A stretch of 64,000 nt of DNA from Punica granatum (lineage: Eukaryota > Streptophyta > Magnoliopsida > Myrtales > Lythraceae). Both the position numbers and the translations under genes were made by a program. Shown piece by piece: positions 38,761 through 49,659 of this stretch. Each line of letters begins with the position of its first letter. The stretch's first letter is position 1. The notes beneath the pieces were generated by a model that saw only the letters and a program-made list of their open reading frames with translations, had not been told where the DNA came from and ran no database searches. The stretch spans positions 7,325,001 through 7,389,000 of the forward strand of contig NC_045127.1 in the NCBI RefSeq assembly GCF_007655135.1, given 5' to 3'.

Positions 38761-39747
38761 ATTCTCTTTCTATCTTTGTCGGCAAAATAATATTTGTGTT
38801 CTCATTCATTTTGGTAGACATTGATTTATTTTAGCCTTAGGTTTTGAGCAAGAAAAGGGAATATATGACATGTATTACGTTCTTTTGAGCTGGGAAGCAT
38901 CTTTCCCTTATGGGTCGTCCCGGAGGTTGCTGATCAATTTCACTACCTAGCTTGCTAGCACAAGAAATTATATATTCGGTCGGAATGTTAGTTGTCAATT
39001 ATCACTTGTTCGGCAACACAGTTTAGGAAAATCCGTGTCATGTTTGCATAGCGAAACTTGTTGAATAGACCATGTTCGGTATATACTTACATACACTGGA
39101 GGCAGGGACCTTATCGTTCACAGTGAATGTGAATGATCCAATATGATAACGACCTTTTTTTTTGTGATCAAAAGAGAATTCTAAAATCAAAATCTTCTGA
39201 AATTTGATCCGACTAATTTTAATTAGGACATGCCCGGAAATATATTCCAGAAATAACGTTCTTTGTTGCCTAACTTTTCTAATTATAGGAACTGAACCAT
39301 TATGGCAAGGAAAGGTTTGATTCAGAGGGAGAAGAAGAGAACACATACTATCGTAATTAAGTGGGTTAAGAATTGTTTTCCGAAAAAATAACTCATATAT
39401 TGTACATCAAATTTATCCAATTACATTAACACCCCCGATTATATACAGGTTGTCAGCCACCATACATGTGTATCACGTGCACTAGTAGCCCTGCATCGAC
39501 AGCTATATGTCAAAAACATGTTACGGTTCATACCATGTGTTAAAATACTATTTAAAAGTACTACGTATATTAACACTTTCCTTTTTCAATTCAGCAAAAA
39601 AAAAAGTGTTAAAATACAAAATACAATTGCAAAGTACTATTCTTAATAGAAACTAACAAGCTAACTACGATGTCGTTGTTGTGCCTTAATAAAAACACGA
39701 CTCTGCTATAGTCAACCTTGAAACATAAGTTTCAAAAACAGATGGTT

Positions 39748-39828
39748 GTTGTTGTTATTATTATTACTATTACTATTACTATTATTACTACTACTTACTA
39801 CTATTACTATTATTATTATTATTATTAT
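39748..39828. repeat. TTA/CTA trinucleotide array
   Basis: An array of TTG, TTA and CTA triplets. It creates Asn/Ile-rich artefact ORFs on the minus strand. Confidence 0.8.
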
Positions 39829-40205
39829 GTAGTTTTTATAATAATTAATACGAGTGTTTGCACTTCTTCTAGCTAATCTCGCGGTCCAGAATTTACGTTT
39901 ACATCCTTTAAACTCATAAAATAGTGCAGTTCGCATTATAATCGTGCAGGTAATTCAATAAGAATTATTTTCATGTACGATTTTAAGGGTGACTTGAATT
40001 TAATACTTTCTGGATAAAGTAGCATCGTCTTATTATGAGACCAATCCTATTGGATTTTCTGTAGTAAAAAATTAAAGGGCCCCACGCACTTCATGGTCGG
40101 CCCAATCGTGGACCTTAAATAATATTGGGATCCCATTCTTAAGATATATCCATTTTTTTATTTTACAAATCTCTCTGATGAGTGCAAAAAATTGAGAGAG
40201 AATGA

Positions 40206-40532
40206 GTATATATATATATATATATATATAGACATACAAAATGGATTAGTTTCAGATGGTGACAAAGTTCCTGTGAATCTTTTGATCTTTTATTCCTACC
40301 CAAGTGAGTTGCATTATGTATGGATGAAGGGCAGAGACCCGCGTGATATATGTCCCCGTAAAAAATGTACGTCTAATTTCTTGCTGACCCCTAGCTAGAT
40401 CAATAATTTAGGATAATTGATTGTTTATCCTTGCAATCTCTTAGAAAATGCGAGAGAGTTGGCGGTATAATTTCATTTAATTTTCCATTCCGAAAGGAAC
40501 AAAAGGGCGACCTATATATATGTATATGTACC

Positions 40533-40575
<43 letters not shown>

Positions 40576-40578
40576 GGC

Positions 40579-40614
<36 letters not shown>

Positions 40615-40618
40615 ATAT
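40206..40618. repeat. cluster of TA and ATACAT microsatellites
   Basis: A TA run at about 40206-40230, an ATACAT hexamer array at about 40530-40574 and another TA run at about 40578-40618; one more TA run lies at about 40901-40921. No gene between them. Confidence 0.8.
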
Positions 40619-43356
40619 TAGAAGCTAGGAAAACCCACGAGCAATATACATGATCATTTTTTTTTTGGTAGTATATGATCCATCGTGAGGAGTCTTAACA
40701 ATAAGTAGGACTTTTCTCTCCAAATCGAATCGTGAGAAAAGTTCTAACCCCTACCCACAAGAATAGGAAGTTGGAAATTTTTGTGCATTCTAGCTAGCCA
40801 CCACCTTTACATGATGCTACTAATTGAACATGTAGTTAGTTGTAATATTAGGATTTTATATATATGCATAATCAATTTCTTACATTGGAAGGCTTGTCAA
40901 TATATATATATATATATATATGCGCATATATTGCAATGATGAAGGTTTTTTCGGCTAAAATTCAACCTAATATCATCCCGAGTTCCAAATAAGCCATTTA
41001 TGTCAAACTTATAAACGCATTTTGAAAATTAGTTCTCCGATCTCCAAACAAAATTTGAATTTTTTAAATTAATTTTTGAAGTATGTTTAAATCTCGAGAC
41101 ACATTTTTAGCAATCAAACATTCATCAATTATATACCAAGGAAAATAAAATCTGTATATGTATGTGCCCTTTAGAAAAATGGGTCTAATTGAGCACGGAG
41201 CTTTATTATTGAAGACAGACAGACAGACAATAGCCATCTGCGTACGGGGCAGGGATATGCTTTTCTGCCTTTTGTTTCTTTTAGTTTCGTGGTTTTGCCT
41301 TCGTCTCAAAGGATCACTTGCTTTCTGTCACAGCAATATCAATATATAATATAAACATCCATGATAATTAATTATTCCATGTACAAATGAAAACAAAATC
41401 GTCTCATATAGATCAATTAGCCTTTCCCATTCAAGAAAAATCATGATTGAAACTTTGAGTAATCTTAACATCTTATAATTGATAATCATAATGAGTAATG
41501 CAATTTGCTAGACTGAGTTTTATGTGAACGGACTAATTATCTAAACAATAACATGAATTTACTTTCATCGCGAGGCGAGAGATTTAAAATTTTTAAGAAC
41601 ACGGCAACATTCATTTTTTTTCCTATGAAATTGATTTAGTGTGAATTTCTCTTTGTTCTTTCTCTGGATATCTGTGACTGTTCTTCTTCTTCTTCGATTA
41701 TGCACGCCTGATCATAATGAACTAATGTCCTTGTTATTGATGTCATAATGACACGAGGAATTACTTTTTAAGAAAAAGAGACATCGATAATTTAATTAAA
41801 CTTCTAAATTCAATCATAGCAATTAAAGAATCGAACTCATGACCCATATCAGCCTTTTTCGCTTTGGGTTGATATACAAGGAATTGATGGAAATGAAATA
41901 TTCACACGCAAATTTCTAACTAATCGAATTGCACCCCTAATTTTCTCTAAGCATTGAACACGAATTCAAAGAGTGGAAAATGTTAGATGCATGTATGCGT
42001 CGTCCATATATGTACGTGTGTATGGTTCGATCTTTATTTGTAGACCAATTTTAGGAGGCATTGAAGACCCCGCGAAGTCCACCGATGCACCTACTCCGAC
42101 AACACGATAATATATATGTATGTCAAGAACACGTACGCACCCAACTGAAAACATAAAAAGATTCAACAATGACAACAATTGTACGCGTAGATCGTTTACT
42201 CATTGACAAACTCTGGGAGTCCGGTGTGTTACCGACCACACAGTTGTGTCATTGCGTGTAGACGAATGAACTCGAAGAACTGCAAATTAAATCCGAAACG
42301 ATTGTGACATATATAATTGTGGATAAAGGACACATTATATCGTCACCGATCAATCATAGATCATCACAATCATTATCCTTCATGCAAAAGCTTCGACTTT
42401 TGTATTTGTATGATTGTATCAACGTGGCAAAGATGAAATGGAAGAGCTTCAATAAGATCCCCCCACATATGCAATCCTCCTTTCAATAATAATGAATCGT
42501 ACATTAGCCGAGTGGAACCAAGAAACAACCCCGAAAACGACGGGTCACGGTTTCATCGTATCCTGTCGGTCACGATTTTCTCATCGTTGGAAGAATCACA
42601 TATATGCAAATTTAGTATTCGAGTTGTTTTATGTATGTATTTTGTTGTTAGAAAGGCATATTCAAATGATGCTATCGGATCAGATTTTAATAACCTCGAC
42701 TGGTCCGGAAGTTCTTCGAACTTGACGGTGTTCGTCCATTAAATTAAACCTTTTATCCTTTGACCTGAAAGATGCAAAATTCTTTTTTAATACCAAACAA
42801 AAAGGAAAATAAGAAAAATAAATAAATAAATACAAGAATGGGAAACGGAGCCATAGATCTCCGTTCCGTTTACGTCGGTGCGAGTGGTTCTAAGTTGTGT
42901 CGCTACTCGCTGGAATGGGACGTGAGAGTCCAATGTGGGTGGGACCCACCACTCTGAATTAAGAATGATGATGATTGTGTTTTGCTTGCTTGTAAAGAAG
43001 TCCAATATCCAAATAGAAGAGCTCTTTGTCTGCATTGGGGTCACGTGGAACTTGGATTGATTGATATTATATTGTTCCTAATGCGTCGGTGGCTTATGCA
43101 AATCATGCAATGACCTAAGTTGAATGCGAGTATTTATTTACGCACTTTTAGCCCGGCACGTGGCTCATGTGGTTTTGAGTCTGGTAAAAACACCCCCATG
43201 TCGACTCGCATTAGACGACAGGGCGAGGGATCGGGCAATTACTTCTCCTTTCTATATTTCCTTTGATTGGATAAGTTGGTGAAATTGGAATTTGGAAGCC
43301 ATTGATGGGATATAATATGAGATAGGGTAGTTGAATTGGGCTTAATCATGACTTAA

Positions 43357-43409
43357 TGGGCCCGATCAAGATTCTCAGTGGAGGCCCATTTTACAGAGAG
43401 TACTGGGCC
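43357..43409. promoter_or_regulatory. cluster of TGGGCC (site II/TCP) elements before the PPR gene
   Basis: TGGGCC occurs at 43357-43362 and 43404-43409, with its complement GGCCCA at 43383-43388 and a further AGGGCCC at about 43422. Site II elements of this type are common in promoters of plant genes for organelle proteins and bind TCP factors. They lie 220-270 bp upstream of the PPR ATG. Confidence 0.5.
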
Positions 43410-43629
43410 TGACGGGGAGATAGGGCCCGTAGTGGATAACCCAACCAGCCGGTGGGGAGGAACGAATCCGTGCGTACGGAGCGGAATCTCCCCAGCCGTT
43501 CTGTCAGCTTACCGTCTGAGCTAAAGGCTAAGGCTAATAGGCCGACGAGTTCTGAGAAGTGAGGAAGTGGCTGCTCCTCCTTCCATCTGCTTCTTCCTCG
43601 GCCACTTCTGCTAAGCCGCCGATGAGAAC

Positions 43630-46293
43630 ATGGAGAACCTCATCATCCCCAGCAAGTCGAAGCCCCCGGCCGTGTCCCTCCAGCACCGGCAAGACCGCCC
43701 CCCGGAATTCACGTCCAGGACCGCCGTCTCCCTCCCCAGAAAGGCCAACCCCCTCCGCACCCGCCTGGCTTCCCTCTCCCATAAGGGCCGCCTCGTGGAA
43801 GCCGTTGAAGCCCTCGACTTCCTAGCCAGGACCGGGCTCAAGATAAACCCCGACACGTACACGGACCTGCTCGACCGTTGTATCGACGAGAATTCTCTCC
43901 ACCTTGGCCGGAGGCTGCATTCGTTGATCCACCTCGTGGAGGTCCCTGCCCCTTTCGTGGAGACCAAGCTCGTGAGCATGTACGCGAAATGCGGGTCCTT
44001 GGAGGAGGCCCGGAAGGTGTTCAATGGAATGCGCGAGAGGAACCTGTTCACTTGGTCCGCGATGATTGGTGCTTTCTCGAGGGATGGGCGGTGGAGGGAA
44101 GTTGTCGGGATGTTTTATTCGATGATGGTGGAGGATGGTGTCTTACCTGATGATTTCCTATTCCCGAAGATATTGCAGGCTTGCGGGAACTGTGAGGACT
44201 TTGAGACTGGGAAATTAATTCATTCGCTGGTGATTCGAGGCGGGAACTGTAGGTCGGCTCGGGTCATTAATTCGGTCTTGGCAGTCTATGCAAAGTGCGG
44301 GAAATTGAGCTTGGCGAGGAGAGTTTTCGAGAACATGGAAGAGAGGGATGTGGTGAGTTGGAACTCCTTGATTTCAGGGTATTCTCAGAATGGTCAGAAC
44401 AGTGAAGCCCATAGGCTTTTCAAGGCCATGGTAGCAGAGGGAACCGAACCAAGTCTGGTCACTTGGAATGCTCTCATTGCGGGGCACTGCCAGTCAGGGA
44501 ACTGCGATGTAGCCATGGAACTGATGAAGGAAATGGACAGTGCCAAAGTATTCCCCGACGTGTTCACTTGGACTTCAGTTATATCGGGATTTGCCCAGAA
44601 CGGGAGGCAGATTCAGGCACTAGATCTATTTGGAGAGATGGTTCTGGTTGGAGTTGAACCAAATGGAATCACCTTAGCAAGTGCTATCTCGGCTTGTGCT
44701 TCCCTGCAAGCCCTGGACAAGGGCAAAGAAATCCACTCAGTGGCTCTTAAGTTAGGTCTCGGGGATAATGTACTTGTTGGGAATTCCCTCATCGACATGT
44801 ACTCAAAGTGTGGGGAACCTGAATCTGCTCAGAGGGTCTTTGATTCCGTCCATGAGAAAGACATCTACACATGGAACTCTATGATTGGAGGCTACTTTCA
44901 AGCGGGTTATTGCGGGAAGGCCCATGAAATCTTCCTGAAAATGCAGGAGTCAGATGTGCTGCCGAACATAATTACTTGGAATGTAATGATTTCTGGATAT
45001 ATGCAAAATGGGGATGAGGACCAAGCAATCAATCTTTTCCATAAGATGGAAAAGGAAGGTAAAATTCGTAGGAACACTGCCTCATGGAACTCTATTGTAG
45101 CAGGTTACGCCCAAAATGGGCAGAAGGACAGGGCATTTGGTGTTCTCCGCCAGATGCAATCCGTTGGTTTTTTCCCTAACTGGGTCACAATCTTGAGCAT
45201 CTTACCTTCTTGTGCAAATTTAATATCCGCCAAGAAGGTGAAGGAAATTCATGCTTTTGCCGTCCGCCATGGTTTATTATCTATCCTCCCCGTTGCAAAT
45301 TCACTTATCAATACTTATGCAAAGTCTGGTGATATAGAATATTCAAGAAGAGTATTTGATGGGATTTCTCGTAGAGATATTATCTCTTGGAACTCATTGT
45401 TCAGTGGATATGTCTTACATGGTTGCTCCCACCTTGTGATCGATCTATTCAACCAGATGAGAGCTTTGGGATTTAAGCCGAACAGAGGCACATTTGTTAG
45501 TCTCCTCAATGCTTATAGCCGAGTGGGTGCAGCAGAGGAAGGGATAGAAGTTTTCTCTAGTATCACCAAAGAGTATCTCATAGTACCAGCTTTGGAACAT
45601 TACTCAGCTGTGGTGGATTTGTATGGCCGTGCGGGAAGGCTCGAAGAAGCCGTGGAGTTTATTGAGCAAATGCCAGTAGAACCCGACTCTTCTGCCTGGC
45701 TTGCTCTTTTCACTGCTTGCAGAATTCATGGAAATGCTGATTTGGCCCTACTTGCCGCGGAGCGCTTGCTTGAACTTGAACCTGGAAACGATTCTTTTCA
45801 GCCAATGATATTGAACGCCTTTGCCCTGCATGGAAAACCAGAGCATGTGCTGAAGCTAAAGAAGCTTGAAAAGGATGGCATATCAAGACATACAGTTGGA
45901 CAGAGTTGGACCGAAATAAGGAACACTGTCCATACATTTATTTCAACTCCAACAGCGGAGTCGCACTCCAAGCAGCTACTTTCGTGGGTGAGAGATGTAA
46001 AGCAAAAGGCTGAGGCTCTCAAGTCTTGTGATGGAGGGCTCTGCATCGAGGAAGAACACAAGGAAGAGATTGGCGGGATCCACAGCGAGAAACTAGCGAT
46101 TGGTTTTTCTCTACTAAGCAGTCCCCATCCACCTCGAAGGGTAAGGGTCATGAAGAACACAAGAATGTGCGAGGATTGCCATAGGAATGCAAAGTATGTA
46201 TCGAGTACATTCGACTGCGAGATATACTTGAGCGACACCCAGTGCTTGCACCATTTCAAAGGTGGGAATTGCTCCTGTAGGGACTACTGGTGA
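43630..46293 (+). CDS. pentatricopeptide repeat protein, PLS class with DYW domain
   Basis: Intronless gene of 887 aa for an organelle RNA-binding protein; DYW-type PPR proteins usually carry out C-to-U RNA editing in plastids or mitochondria. The N-terminus is basic and Ser/Pro-rich, as in a targeting peptide. Many PPR motifs run from about residue 75 to 690, marked by phrases such as VSMYAKCG, NLFTWSAMIGAFSR, DVVSWNSLISGYSQNG and YTWNSMIGGYFQAG. E and E+ regions follow. The DYW domain ends the protein: the deaminase HxE is in GIHSEKLA (H818, E820), the zinc CxxC in MCEDCH (C847, C850), and the tail is CSCRDYW. It resembles Arabidopsis DYW7 (At1g19720) along its whole length, from memory. 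Complete and probably functional. Confidence 0.96.
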   Translation: MENLIIPSKSKPPAVSLQHRQDRPPEFTSRTAVSLPRKANPLRTRLASLSHKGRLVEAVEALDFLARTGLKINPDTYTDLLDRCIDENSLHLGRRLHSLIHLVEVPAPFVETKLVSMYAKCGSLEEARKVFNGMRERNLFTWSAMIGAFSRDGRWREVVGMFYSMMVEDGVLPDDFLFPKILQACGNCEDFETGKLIHSLVIRGGNCRSARVINSVLAVYAKCGKLSLARRVFENMEERDVVSWNSLISGYSQNGQNSEAHRLFKAMVAEGTEPSLVTWNALIAGHCQSGNCDVAMELMKEMDSAKVFPDVFTWTSVISGFAQNGRQIQALDLFGEMVLVGVEPNGITLASAISACASLQALDKGKEIHSVALKLGLGDNVLVGNSLIDMYSKCGEPESAQRVFDSVHEKDIYTWNSMIGGYFQAGYCGKAHEIFLKMQESDVLPNIITWNVMISGYMQNGDEDQAINLFHKMEKEGKIRRNTASWNSIVAGYAQNGQKDRAFGVLRQMQSVGFFPNWVTILSILPSCANLISAKKVKEIHAFAVRHGLLSILPVANSLINTYAKSGDIEYSRRVFDGISRRDIISWNSLFSGYVLHGCSHLVIDLFNQMRALGFKPNRGTFVSLLNAYSRVGAAEEGIEVFSSITKEYLIVPALEHYSAVVDLYGRAGRLEEAVEFIEQMPVEPDSSAWLALFTACRIHGNADLALLAAERLLELEPGNDSFQPMILNAFALHGKPEHVLKLKKLEKDGISRHTVGQSWTEIRNTVHTFISTPTAESHSKQLLSWVRDVKQKAEALKSCDGGLCIEEEHKEEIGGIHSEKLAIGFSLLSSPHPPRRVRVMKNTRMCEDCHRNAKYVSSTFDCEIYLSDTQCLHHFKGGNCSCRDYW

Positions 46294-46896
46294 TATATAG
46301 AAACAAATGAAACTTGGAAAGTTTGCCTGTAGCAATTTTGTCAAAGAGGTGTAATATTATTAGTATCCTTGGCTCATCATTTCTAAGAAACGGGAGAGGA
46401 CTGGATCATGCCACCGGAAAGACCAATGAGACAATGACGGGCCGTCGAGAACATCGAGGAGGTTAGAGGGGCAGTTCATCAGGTTTTGTATATTACATGG
46501 GCAAGCTGGAGTTAACTTATGTTGTAATTTTTCTGTATAGATTTTGACACAGCGAGGATTGAAGAAACAAAGCCTAAATCTTCATTTAGACTGCAAAACA
46601 AGCACGCGATAAATGAGAACGCTCAAAATTAAGGCAAAAGTAATCTGACTTCTCATTCATGTCCAACGCTCTTTATTTATTCAATTACATAGAAAACTCT
46701 GTTATTAGTGTCACCATATGTGGCAACTTGTAAATCAATATCTAGTGGGTTGAAAAACGGGAAACTGCTGAACCAAGAATATAACCCCTACCTAATTCCG
46801 AATTTTACTTATTTCCTGATTTATTTCTTCACTGCTTGCCCATTTCATATCAGTCATCATCAATGGGCCTTATGGATTGGACCTCCACGAATAAAC
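46294..46896. other. PPR 3' flank
   Basis: Presumed 3' UTR and flanking DNA of the PPR gene, up to the LINE target duplication at 46897. No feature recognised. Confidence 0.55.
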
Positions 46897-46908
46897 TTGA
46901 GTTCGGTC

Positions 46909-47423
46909 CTCAAACCTTCACAAGAACCTACAGGGCCGGACTGAAACATCATCAACACGGATGCATCCTGGAACATCAACAGCTCATGCTTTTCTGGAGT
47001 CCTACTGCACCCTAACGGCCCTCCAGCACTTTCACGGTTCCAAATCTCGCATGAAGAGAAGTCACTACAAGCAGAGGCCCGAGTTGCACTCCTCGCCTTA
47101 ACTATTGCCGCAGAAAGAGAATTCAACAAGATTTGGTTACGTTGTGACGCCTTACTTATAGTAGATGTCATTTTGCACCCACATAGCTCTCCGTGGGAGA
47201 TTAGGAGCATAGTATCGGATATTTGCTTTACTCTTAGTCGTTTTTCGGATTGGGTTTGTTCTTGGATTCCTAGATCGGACAACTCCCTAGCGCATGACCT
47301 GGGCCAATACGGCTCAAGGTCAAATTTTGCCTCATTATGTATTTTCCAGGGGTATCCGATCCTAACTACTATTGTAGACGCTACTTCTAATTAATAATAC
47401 TCTTTATTCATCAAAAAAAAAAT
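46909..47423 (+). mobile_element. 5'-truncated LINE with RNase H domain and poly-A tail
   Basis: About 515 bp, ending in an A-run (47413-47422). It is flanked by a perfect 12-bp duplication TTGAGTTCGGTC (46897-46908 and 47424-47435). From about 46944 to the TAA at 47392-47394 one frame encodes an RVT_3/RNase H-like domain: NTDASWN, LQAEARVALLALTIAA, LRCDALLIVDV, and SWIPRSDNSLAHDLGQ. Plant L1-type LINEs often carry such a domain at the end of ORF2. Target-primed reverse transcription explains truncation, poly-A and duplication together. A TGA lies just before the retained frame, near the truncation point. Confidence 0.82.
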
Positions 47424-47977
47424 TTGAGTTCGGTCTTCTTCTTATTGGACTTCACCCGATCATCCTTCTCCATGTAAGTAGCTGAGATGGCCTCCGCATC
47501 AGTCAATTGCTCAAAGAGGTAATTGATTCTTTTTGAGGCTTTCCAGCTTGTCCTCTATTCATTTCAGAATAAATCCGTATCTCGATATCGAATGCAACTG
47601 CAGATAGTGTAAAAGGTATGAGACAATGAGAAGCGTCTGTTATTAATGTGCTATTCATGAACACCATATGCCCTTAACAACAATTGTCTGAGTCTGAATC
47701 GCCGAACAGTTATTTTGGGACGATTATCCTTTTCCTTTGACTAGATGATGTGCGTTTTAAGCTGATCCCAGATGCAGCTGCAACATATACGGTATGGAAA
47801 ACTTGTAGATTTAGCAAAAGCTGAAATTATTATTTGGATGTTAATTTTTTGGCCATCATTTTGATGTTACTTATAATGATGACCCTTTTTTTTTTTTTGG
47901 GTTGGGGGGGGGGGGGGATAACATTTTATAGACATCATATTTTAGTGGAAGCTTGGGCCCACAAAGGCGTTACAAGT

Positions 47978-48551
47978 TAGGGGTGTGCACGGGTACCGGG
48001 TATACCCGGAACCGGTTGGAACCTACCCTAAAGGATAGGGTCTGGGTATCTCGTATTGAAAATATGGTAGGTTCCGGATATTAAAATTAGGAACCTGTGA
48101 AAATCGGTTTCGGTTTCGGTTCCTGGGTACTCGGAACCGGTTATTTATTTAAAAAAAGAGAGGAAAGAGTAAAGTTATTATCTCCTCTAATGAATCAGAA
48201 CATAGGCACTTTGTTGTGTGAGATCGTATTATGGATGTTCAATTTTGTCGATGGGTTGATGAGACATATTATTATTTCATTGTTGTGGATTAATCTAAAT
48301 TTTGTTGATAATCTATTTGACATGATTACTGATTATGTATGAGATATTTTCAATTTTATTTAGCGAGAGGAAAAAATTTATAGGTTCCAACAGGGTACCC
48401 GGAACCTGTGGTATAATACAAGTTCTGGGTAGGTTCCGGTTCCATGATTCAACATGGTAGGGTCCGGTTCCAAAATCTTAGAACATATCCCTTACAGGGT
48501 AGGGCCCGGGTATTATGAAAAATACAGGGTATCCGGAACCGATCACTCCTA
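47978..48551. mobile_element. non-autonomous hAT element
   Basis: Ends TAGGGGTG and CACTCCTA are short inverted repeats typical of hAT elements. The flanks are the same 8 bp, TTACAAGT (47970-47977 and 48552-48559), the hAT target duplication length. The arms are filled with GGTACCGGGTA, GGAACCGGTT and GGTTCCGG phrases in both orientations; the centre (about 48150-48370) is AT-rich. No transposase ORF. Confidence 0.8.
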
Positions 48552-48897
48552 TTACAAGTTACACCCTTCGAAGGGAAAGGAAACTTTCTGGCTCAAAATA
48601 CCCACATTGCCAAAACCTATATCCAATATGAATCTATTTAAGGAGTTTTTCAGTGAGATTATGGATATCCTTAGCCTATTTGATCTAAGTAATTCCATTA
48701 GAATATCGACTTGGCTTTGGCAAGTGCACAAGAACTTACTATATTAAATGGTCAATGTGTTGATTTCATTACTAATAAGTACACGACTCTTGATAAGTAC
48801 ATGACTTGACTCCTAAGAATTTGATATCCGAGATGTACCTTAATTGACCATGCGAAGTTTCACATCTGATGAATTATGTGGAAAACCTTGTAATATA

Positions 48898-48898
48898 A

Positions 48899-48934
<36 letters not shown>
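48898..48934. repeat. (AC)n(AT)n microsatellite
   Basis: A run of AC dinucleotides followed by AT dinucleotides. Confidence 0.85.
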
Positions 48935-49258
48935 TTCTTTGGATATACCTATTGATTTTTGGAACATCACACATCTTAGATTCGAAATTGACTCGATCAT
49001 AAACCCCCTAGAACAACTCGGGCGACCGTGACCGATCAACCGCACAATACGAGATATGTTTCTCCATTTGATTAGCTGAGGAGCACATTAGCTTACAAAA
49101 GGAAGAAAAGCCTAGAAGTAGAGGAAGATAAAACAAAGGAGCCAACAAGAGTACACCTTATAGAGTGGTTGAACGTTGAACAACATTTTGGTCTTTTCAT
49201 CTGATTAGTGATTTCCACAGCACCATATAACATATCCAACCACATGACAGAGAAGCTA

Positions 49259-49445
49259 GGCCCCGTTTGAAATTTGAAACTTATTTTAGAATCGTAATTT
49301 TGATTTTGACTCTACCCACTAAACAATAAAAACACACGTTTCCCAAGTCAAATTTATAATACCATCTCATTTATCTTTTTTCACAATCAAAATCAAAATC
49401 AAAATCAAAATCAAAATTACTTTAATTCTGAAATCAAACGCCCCC
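49259..49445. mobile_element. MITE, left half of an inverted pair
   Basis: From GGCCCCGTTTGAAA to CTGAAATCAAACGCCCCC. The interior has CACACGTTTCCCAAGTCAAA and a (AATCAA)n run. The complement of most of it is found in the next MITE 35 bp away. Confidence 0.65.
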
Positions 49446-49479
49446 TAAGAGTAATTATATGAAACAACAGAAATTTTAT

Positions 49480-49659
49480 GGTGCGTTTGATTTTAGAGTT
49501 AAAATAAGTTTGATTTTGATTTTGATTTTGATTGTGGAAAAGGACAAATGAGATGAGATTATAAATTTGAGTTGGGAAACGTGTATTTTTGTTGTGTAGT
49601 GTGTTGAGTTAAAATCAAAATCATGATTCTAAAATCAAATTTACAAATCAAACGGGGCC
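49480..49659. mobile_element. MITE, right half of an inverted pair
   Basis: From GGTGCGTTTGATTTTAG to AATCAAACGGGGCC, in opposite orientation to the copy at 49259. Shared phrases on the complementary strand include ACACGTTTCCCAA and TCAAATTTATAAT. Together they could fold into a stem of about 180 bp. Confidence 0.65.

Larger units (their letters stand above)
35864..43356. other. repeat-rich intergenic region
   Basis: About 7.5 kb between the beta-galactosidase promoter side and the PPR promoter. It contains MITEs (36000, 37002, 37877), a nested fold-back element (37185), a SINE-like sequence (38574), microsatellites at 39.7-40.9 kb and dispersed repeats around CCCGATTAATTCAGTTC (about 36835-36950 and 38425-38530). 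From about 41 to 43.3 kb I see only AT-rich unique-looking DNA without a supportable gene. Confidence 0.6.

Noticed and set aside
39038..39346. Minus-strand ORF of 102 codons
   Set aside because: No motif recognised, isolated in AT-rich DNA, no promoter or splice evidence.
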